A DNA stretch of 64,000 nt from Gremmenia infestans (lineage: Eukaryota; Ascomycota; Leotiomycetes; Helotiales; Hamatocanthoscyphaceae): assembly GCA_032629725.1 (NCBI GenBank), contig JAFEVB010000012.1, positions 310,001 to 374,000 of the forward strand, read 5' to 3'. Positions 56,905-64,000 of the stretch are shown here, in pieces. Numbering within the stretch: position 1 is the first letter of the stretch; each line of letters starts with the position of its first letter. A model generated the notes under the pieces. It was not told where the DNA came from. It worked only from the letters and a program-made list of their open reading frames with translations, and ran no database searches. The position numbers were made by a program, and so were the translations under genes.

Positions 56905-58386
56905 ACGAGACTTCCTAGGAGGGTTATCTTCGCGTAATATATTGCATTGGTGAGATCTATATCCACCGTCCCAGGATAATCACAGGCTAAGAGCTCCGAG
57001 ACAATAAATTGCTTCATTGACGGATGGGAGGTGTCTCCTGGAATGTATTGCCTATGGACGTCAAATATGTGCAGGTCTTTTGCTCCAGCACGGCTCACCA
57101 AAGGCCAGATGAGCAAACTATTCTGCAAAGCTTGTATTATACATCACTGTATATTCAGAATTGCAGTGTTGTTCCTGACTTCAAAAGCACAAGTGTGCCC
57201 ACATGGAACAACAAACAGGGACTACGCTTACTTTCACCGCTCCTGCTGTCTTGTCGGGCCTCATATGACCCATGCTCAGGGGCAATGAAGAACGGAGCGT
57301 TCCTATTTAATAGGGAATTGATACAGAAAGTAAATATACCGACTAAAAAATTCCTGAATCAATGAAAGAGAGCTTTCTAGGTTTCTACACAGAAGGTTGA
57401 ACTTTCAGCCAAGCTAACGAGCATCATGCGAACGCCGCTCACGTCTGTATCTCGATGATGGGGGTAAATGTCGTGCCCTAAAGATCCCATGGTATCCAAT
57501 CGGCCCCCGGGGAAGACTTGCCATTAGTTTGACGAGTGGAGATAGAAATACTTCTAGTAAAATCCATTTGCGGAGATTAGCTCTCCCATCTCCTCGGAAG
57601 CGACAAGTCGGCACAACGCTCTGACTTGCCTTGCCTTGCAGAAGGTTCGTGAGCGAGTACTGTATGTACTGTACCTTTCATGGGTCAATTTCAACGCCCA
57701 AGCGGCAAACCCATTGACCAGTGGCATGTCTGGAACTGCAGTAATTGAAAGGCTTCAAGTTCCTGTAATTAGAATCCTGAAACTATTGGATGGCTGCGTT
57801 GATTCGGGCGGCCCACCAACCATTTAGTACGGGTGGGAATGATCCGTTGGAAAAGAGGCAAGAGCTTGTGAAGGTACATGCAGCTTGGTGCATGCATGGA
57901 AGCTTTGTCGTTGCATTAGGGGTAGCAGCATCACGGCAACACTTCCCGATCCATATATGGGGGTATCTCACGAGAAAGGCGTTGTATTCTGAAAATTTGA
58001 TTACATTAGTTCTTATTTATTGCTCTGTACGGTACATGGCCTTCCCTTTCTTTATTCAGAATCGGTGCCGGGACTACTACGTCTACGACTCGGAAAATAC
58101 CCCAGGCCAAGTGCGGTGCAGCGACGCAGCGATCTAAAACCCCCGTGCGTGCTGAAATCATGTGCTGAATTGATGGAAAAAATTACACCCATGGTCAATA
58201 AACATCGCGCGTCCAACCCGAACGATTCTCGGAAGCAGAGGGGTGTGCGAGTGGGAGCCCAGCCGAACAGCAGGGAAGCTGCTCCTTGAAGAAGAGAAGG
58301 GAGGTGAAAAAAGGTCTCGAGCTGGTGCGAGCATTGATTGTATCTACGGTATCTACTGGAGACTCAGACTTTGGTTCGACAGCGCA
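56905..58386. other. Intergenic, 1.5 kb, no gene seen
   Basis: Short frames only. A TTGCC run (57627-57641) is the reverse complement of the AAGGC-type repeats seen elsewhere. The last few hundred bases should hold the promoter of the GTPase gene. Confidence 0.5.
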
Positions 58387-59476
58387 ATGTCAGCGAGGGT
58401 ATCTCAAAGGTTAGTGACCCCGCCAGAGTATCCAGGGGCTGCAACGGGTGCTAATCGGTCCTCTTATACAGAAGAGACTTTAATATTGTCGTCTTAGGCG
58501 CTGGTACGTGGATTACAAATTTCAGGAGGTACACAGGTCTCACAGCTGATCAATTTCTGCATTCTTAGGTGGCGTGGGCAAGAGCTGCCTTACTGGTGAG
58601 GCCAACACACCCAACACACCCAAGACCAAAATACTAAACGGTTTTCTAATATGTTTCTAGCTCAATTCGTTCAAAATATATGGATAGAGGCATACGATCC
58701 TACAATTGAGGACTCATACCGGAAGCAGATCGATGTTGATGTGAGTGTGGCCCTAGCTGAAACATCCGTCCTGCAACTGACCTTTTGAAAGGGGCGACAA
58801 TGTATGCTGGAGATGTAAGAATCAGGCTCATCGCATGAACAGAGGCTCTGACTTACATTTATTAATAGTCTTGATACGGCTGGTACAGAGCAATTCAGTA
58901 AGTTAAATGGCCCAATCACGTGACTATTACTGACTTGCGGCAGCTGCTATGAGGTATGCATGAGAAGGAAGCAATTTATGACTCTGCTGACAGTCTACGC
59001 AGAGAACTATATATGAAGACAGGTCAAGGCTTTCTTCTCGTGTTCTCGATAACCAGTCAAAGCAGTCTCTACGAATTACAAGAGCTCCGAGAGCAGATTA
59101 TCCGGATTAAAGACGACGATAATGTTCCAATCGTCATTGTAGGCAACAAATCGGATCTCGAAGAAGACCGAGTGGTAAGCAGGTCTAAAGCCTTCGCTGT
59201 TTCGCAAAGTTGGGGAAATGCGCCCTATTATGAAACATCTGCACGACGACGAGGTGAGCTTTGCCTTCGAATCCGAGATAATGTCGCTAATTAAGTACAG
59301 CAAATGTGGACGAGGTCTTTATAGATCTTTGCAGGCAGATAATCCGCAAAGACAATTCAGGATATACGTCGCATAGATATGAGGAGCCCGCTGTTGGGAT
59401 CGGTGAACGAAGAAAAACCGGCGTTCGACGGACTAGAAAGCGGAAAAAGGACTCTGGAGGATGTACGATCTTATGA
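58387..59476 (+). CDS. RSR1: Rap-class small GTPase (Rsr1/Bud1, Krev-1)
   Basis: Ras-superfamily switch that sets polarity and bud or hyphal site. Nine exons: 58387-58409, 58472-58503, 58569-58595, 58661-58740, 58792-58814, 58869-58897, 58944-58953, 59003-59253, 59301-59476; 216 aa. G1 is GAGGVGKSCLT, effector YDPTIEDSYRKQ (identical in type to Ras/Rap), G3 DTAGTEQFTAMREL with Thr-Glu-Gln, where Thr is diagnostic of Rap rather than Ras; G4 NKSD; G5 ETSAR. The tail is basic (GERRKTGVRRTRKRKKDSGG) and ends CTIL, a CaaX box with Leu, predicting geranylgeranylation. Exon 7 is only 10 nt and encodes part of switch II. Confidence 0.94.
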
Positions 59477-59891
59477 ATCACAGCCAGAGTTCTAGACGAG
59501 ACTCTTGGCAACGGCTTCTATTTCAATTCTATTGAGGCTGGTTTCTACAGCATAGATTGTCAGTCCTGGAGGCGACAGGACCAGAAATTCAAAGATTTCC
59601 CTTCATGTGAGGTGAATTAAGCTATAAAATGTTAGAGACAATGGATTGGAAAGCTACTTGGCTGTCTTTATGATTTGGAAATACAAAAAAAAGTCTTTGC
59701 AGCAAGCCAAAAGCAGCCAGTGATTTCTTTGTTGCGTGTATATCTGCAAGCGTAGACATATAGCACTCCGTTTGTCGCTTAGTTGATTATGTATGTATGA
59801 TAGCTAAATAATCGAATCCAAGAATAATCCGGCAACATGAGATAAAAACATTCTTTTTAATAGCTAAAAAGATATTATTTCAAGGTTATAA
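59477..59891. other. GTPase 3' region, no gene seen
   Basis: About 415 AT-rich bases between the GTPase stop and the tRNA gene. Confidence 0.5.
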
Positions 59892-59974
59892 TGCAACCGC
59901 CGTGAATCGAACACGAACCTCCACCTTACAACTTGAATGGAAGGGTGGAATCCTAACCATTGGACCACGGAAGC
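59892..59974 (-). tRNA. tRNA-Gly, anticodon TCC, with an 11-nt intron
   Basis: On the minus strand: acceptor GCTTCCG, D-arm GTCC-AATGGTTA-GGAT, anticodon stem CCACC/GGTGG, loop CTTCCA with anticodon TCC, then an 11-nt intron after position 37 (near TTCAAGTTGTA), T-arm TCGTG-TTCGATT-CACGG, acceptor CGGTTGC and discriminator A. D, anticodon and T stems pair fully. The acceptor stem pairs at five of seven positions; positions 3-70 and 4-69 are T-T. Intron position is normal for nuclear tRNAs. May be a functional but odd copy or a decaying one. Confidence 0.8.
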
Positions 59975-62900
59975 GAGTGAAAACAACATATATGTTGATG
60001 TTTGTTGAGAAAATTTTGCTTAATTGAATATATGTAGAAAATATCTATCATAACACGACACATTGTCCGGCACTTTAGATGTAACTCTCCACCTCTTTTC
60101 AATTTCTTACTTCTTTTTGCTATTTGATATCTGAATCTAAATATATAACAAGAAGAAATTCTCGGACAAAGAAACCAAGAATATTATGTAAGCCTTGGAC
60201 CAGAACTTTGTAATCCAAATCTGACGTGTTTTGTGACCTTGGAGAACACGGATTGGGCTGGCTATATGACATCAATTCATCAATCGTACCAAATACGTTT
60301 ATTGTATTTTCGCAGAATCTAAATTCAATAGGCCTTTTATCACTAACTACCCGACTGATCTTCAGCCAAAAATCCACCTCTTTGAACCACCTACTTCCCC
60401 ATCCGCTCCCCTTTCAGCGCTGCCACCGCCGTATATAAAATCTGATTTTCCTGTATCGGTATGTAGGACGTCGAGAGGTAAGGTAAGCCGAGACGTCGTG
60501 TTGCTATACTGAACCCTGACCTTGAATTTGGGTTTGAGGGAGTGGAAGAGAATGTGAGGTAGAGGCTGAGGGCGTGAAACGTCATTGGCCAGGGGATTTT
60601 GATTTTTCTATAAATATCTTTTGGGTGGTGTCGAAGGGATGAGGCATTGGGAGGATGAAAGGGATGAAGATAAAGGGGAGGCGGAGAGGAGAATGAGATG
60701 TCTTACCTGGGGGGATCATGTGACTGCTTCCCTTTTGCGGATCGGTTGCGTTGCACTGTTTGCATCCTAGATGCCTTACATTGCGATGGAGTGAAATCGT
60801 GGCTGATATTACCCAACTTTGCGGTTCAAAAACAGGAGAAATGCGCCATCCTAAAGGGCATCGATTTATACCTAATAGTCTCGCCAATCATCTGATGCGC
60901 TGTTCTTGTCACTGAGGGGAAATCAGGACGCTTCTCATCAAGCTGGCTCTATAAACGCAGCGAAAATTGAATAATCTGATGGCAACATAACAAGTTAACA
61001 GATGTTAATGACCCCACAATTTACCCACTACATACCTAGTATTGTGTTCATAACTTCAGCATGGGGTAGTTCTAGCATCACCTCGTCGGTATCACTCCAG
61101 GCCTTTTGTGGCTTCGTGTCTCACGAAGAGTAGCTATGAGATTGGTTGGGTTAGGATAAGAGTTCACTAGTTTCATTCTTCTCGAAGACGTAGCAGTTGT
61201 TATTAAAGTTTGAATGGCACAATCCATGTCTCACGATAAAAGAGATATATCAACTTTCGATATCGAGATGTCGACTTCTGGCTAGTAGACGTCCCGAACA
61301 CCGCAGGGCATTGGAATATTGACCACAGAAGACTCCAGAAGTTGAGCTTAAAATATAAAGCGTTTGAAATGGCGTTGAAATAGGAGCGAGATACATACAA
61401 TAAGTAAGCCCATAAAATTTGGTTATATGACGTAATGCTTTAAGCACTTAAGAGCTTTTTGTCGCGAATAGAGACAACTAGTTGACTTAACATATTCTTA
61501 GCCGTTGGTTGTTGCTGGTACTGCATATAGCAAAGCTGAAAGTTCAGTACGCGTCAAATGAAATGCGGGACTACATTTTCACAAGAACGAAAGACACACG
61601 AGGTGTTGCAAATGGCTGTCTCCGAAGTTCGTGAAGAACCATAGCAATGATGAGACCTCAATGGATGATCATCTTCAAAATTGCAATGAAAGCCATGCAT
61701 TCCTCTGCTGTAAATTGCAAGTAGCGGAACAAGAGATCGCACCTATATCAAGCGACAGTATGAAGAGAATAGACAATAGACTCGGAGTAGATGATGAGCG
61801 ATGACACTTATCATCGCCTAGAACGTGTCAAATCTTTCTTGCTACACAAAAAATATCTCGAACTTCCGATAGCTTCAATAAAAGTATGCCCATCGGACTC
61901 GGCAATCCTTGAGATCCTTGAGTAGTAAAGCTTAGATCCAGTCCATACCGGCTCGTCAACATCGGAAGCCCGAGAACCTTAACAATGCCGAGAATGTCAG
62001 ATCGCCTGCTTTGCCGCCGGCACTTGAATACTAAAGCCAAAGTCTCGAACTTTCTGCATGTCATGAATTTCGGGAGCAAAGTACGGCGTCGGTATTTTCT
62101 GATTATTTCTCCTCGTTATCGCTACCTACCTCAGCACCCATGAGCGCTGCCGCTCCCACCACTACAACCCGTTTCGTGTGGCAGGGTATGCTCCGTGCTT
62201 CATGCATCTGCATGCGTGGATAGATAGCGCTCGACTAAGTCTCGCGGCTATGCAGAGGCAGAGCCGGGCCTGTGCTAATGGATGTAGTCGGATATGGAGT
62301 ACTTAGCGACCGTATTTGTGATAGTAGTTTATCCGTTGTGTGATGTGAAGCTGTTTTGAATCTTCTGATATTGTCACAGCCCTGTGAGGCAAGCCACGCA
62401 GATACCTATATTCCCACCCGCTTTAAAGGATCCCCGGACCTGGTTGATGGGATGGACCGTTTGCAGTACGAAGTAAAAGCAAAAAGAGAGGTTGCGTTGA
62501 GGTATTTTGTAGACTTCTGAGGAGCTAGGATCCCGGGATAGATGCAAAGGAAGGATTTGGCAGTCTTACGTATACTGTACCAATTCCGAAAAAAAGGATG
62601 CAGGCCATTCACTACCATCCGAGAGACTGATCAGGAGGTCGAATGACGAACGTGGAAGTTTTCGACTCTGCAGTTACGGTGCAGTAGCAGCTGCAGTTCA
62701 TCGAGCCATTCGCGAAGACGTTGGAGGGAAGGGGAAAGGTGGTGTTTGAAGCAAACAAATATCTTAAGGCCGAGCATTCGCGACTGGTGGGCTTGGAGTC
62801 GCTTTTGAGTTATACTGTGTAGCAACGCTTACAACAGACGTAGGTTCACTTCACAGCCACCCAACCTCGATGCCTTTCGTTCTCTGGGTGTTGATCACAG

Positions 62901-64000
62901 CCTGATTCATAAATTGCGGAAGGGGGAAGGGCAAAGGAAGGCCCAGCAACCCAAAGCCAAGCCCTTCCCCGACCCGTCATCGCTCACACCCCCATAATAG
63001 TTTCAGCGACTGGACCCCTGTCGAGGGCACGGTTGGCGGCCTATGAAAAGACCACATCCGGCACACAAACCTTGATCCTAACCATATAGATCTAACGAGG
63101 CGTCAAAGCTTTAGTAGTTAAAGTTAATTTACCTTTAAGAGCCAATAGGGTTTTGGGACTGGGTGACTTGCTTGTACGAAGTATCTCTTTTGAAGATTGG
63201 AAGAGTGTAAGGAATTGAAAGAAGAAGAGAAGAGCAAAGAGCCTAAGAGAGTGGATAAGTCTGCATATCTCATGCTGTGCCGTGTGTGAAAAAAAGCAAA
63301 AGTCATCCATCCATATCCTAAGCCCTGCTTATCCTCATCCCGGCACATGTCACGGTGTTTCTGCAACCCTTTCCTTCCTATCCTGCGCCCCCAAAACGCA
63401 TCGAGTCAATCTCATTGCGTGACCGCTCCGTCTGGGGGGTGAGCCATCGCTTTCTCCTCGAGCAATCGTAAAAGAAAGATCTACTCTGCCACGTGCTTTT
63501 TTCCATATACTATATGTGCTGCAGGCGTTTGATATGGAGGGAGGGCAGTTCCAAAATTACCCCCCACGTCCCAACGGGTGCGTACCGGCCATGCCAGCAG
63601 CATAGGAACCTGAGACGTTGTTCAAGTCCCGCAGGGTGTTGGTTTCGATTCAAACCCTGGCCCTGTTCACCCAATAACGAGTGCCGGTGTACAGAAGCCT
63701 TTATGTGCAGCGGCAACGTTTCTGTTTGTGTAACGGGAATCTACAGTACTAACACCACTGAAGACATGTTTTGTCTTTTGACTTTGCTTTTCCTCGACCC
63801 TCTGAATGCAGGAAGCCGCTCTTCTTATCTTTTTCGAGTATCACAATTTTATAATCGAGGGCGGGACCCTGGAATCCACAGTATATTGTATCGCAGAAAT
63901 CTCTGTACGGAATAGCATCAGTCAGCCTGATTTATATTGAAATCGTGCCCTACAACAATGAGACATTTTCATAATTTAGTACTCCGGGAGCTGGAATATT
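59975..64000. other. Right-edge region, 4 kb, no confident gene
   Basis: Only short frames are present on either strand, none with a familiar domain. The minus frames at 61828-62079 and 62631-62825 have protein-like composition but no motif I can name. Could be regulatory DNA of a gene beyond the edge, or degraded sequence. Confidence 0.5.

Noticed and set aside
61828..62825. Minus frames with protein-like composition
   Set aside because: No known motif and no splice pattern joining them; not reported as genes.
63590..63670. tRNA-like T-arm GGTTTCGATTCAAACC
   Set aside because: No matching acceptor, D-arm or anticodon arm upstream at the right distance.
1..64000. CRISPR arrays, rRNA genes, bacterial insertion sequences, integrases
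   Set aside because: None seen; the window is ordinary fungal nuclear DNA, and no reverse transcriptase or transposase frame was recognised.

Overview
The window is nuclear DNA of a filamentous ascomycete (Pezizomycotina). Evidence: dense protein genes on both strands, cut by short introns (mostly 45-120 bp) with GTRNGT donors, CTNAC branch points and YAG acceptors, and families found mainly in filamentous fungi (AreA GATA-like protein, Cti6 PHD protein, Sho1, RO-10 dynactin subunit, Zn2Cys6 regulator). Protein wording suggests Leotiomycetes, but that is inference. Most genes below were rebuilt exon by exon; the exon sums checked were multiples of three except MCC beta, which lacks one base.

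Left part (1-20 kb): the 3' end of a copper amine oxidase; a conserved fungal protein of unknown role; a Cti6-type PHD protein of the Rpd3L histone deacetylase complex; then the leucine-catabolism cluster isovaleryl-CoA dehydrogenase / methylcrotonyl-CoA carboxylase beta / alpha, which carries out consecutive mitochondrial steps. MCC beta has one apparent missing base. Next come NAD(P)HX epimerase, mitochondrial ribosomal protein bS16m, a vacuolar-type amino acid transporter and a dynactin p24 (RO-10-like) protein.

Middle (20-47 kb): Sho1 osmosensor with a long repeat-rich leader, ceramide synthase, Bax-inhibitor-1-like protein, a Cdc11/AspA-class septin, an Hsv2-type PROPPIN, the splicing factor Ist3, dynein light intermediate chain, a secreted-then-anchored DUF7728-like protein, a mitochondrial SDR resembling D-arabinitol 2-dehydrogenase, an AreA GATA-like domain protein and a small membrane protein. 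Intergenic stretches of 1-2.7 kb hold microsatellites, small palindromes and an exact-81-bp-period degenerate repeat.

Right part (47.6-57 kb): a compact accessory block with a Zn2Cys6 regulator, a divergent pyrroline-5-carboxylate reductase-like imine reductase, a FAD amine/imino-acid oxidase, an SDR and a second FAD oxidase, arranged as two divergent pairs. It looks like a catabolic cluster for an amine or cyclic amino acid. The regulator and the first oxidase each carry an in-frame stop in an otherwise well-kept frame, so the cluster may be starting to decay (or the assembly has errors). A Rap/Rsr1-class GTPase and an intron-containing tRNA-Gly follow. The last 4 kb hold no gene I can support.
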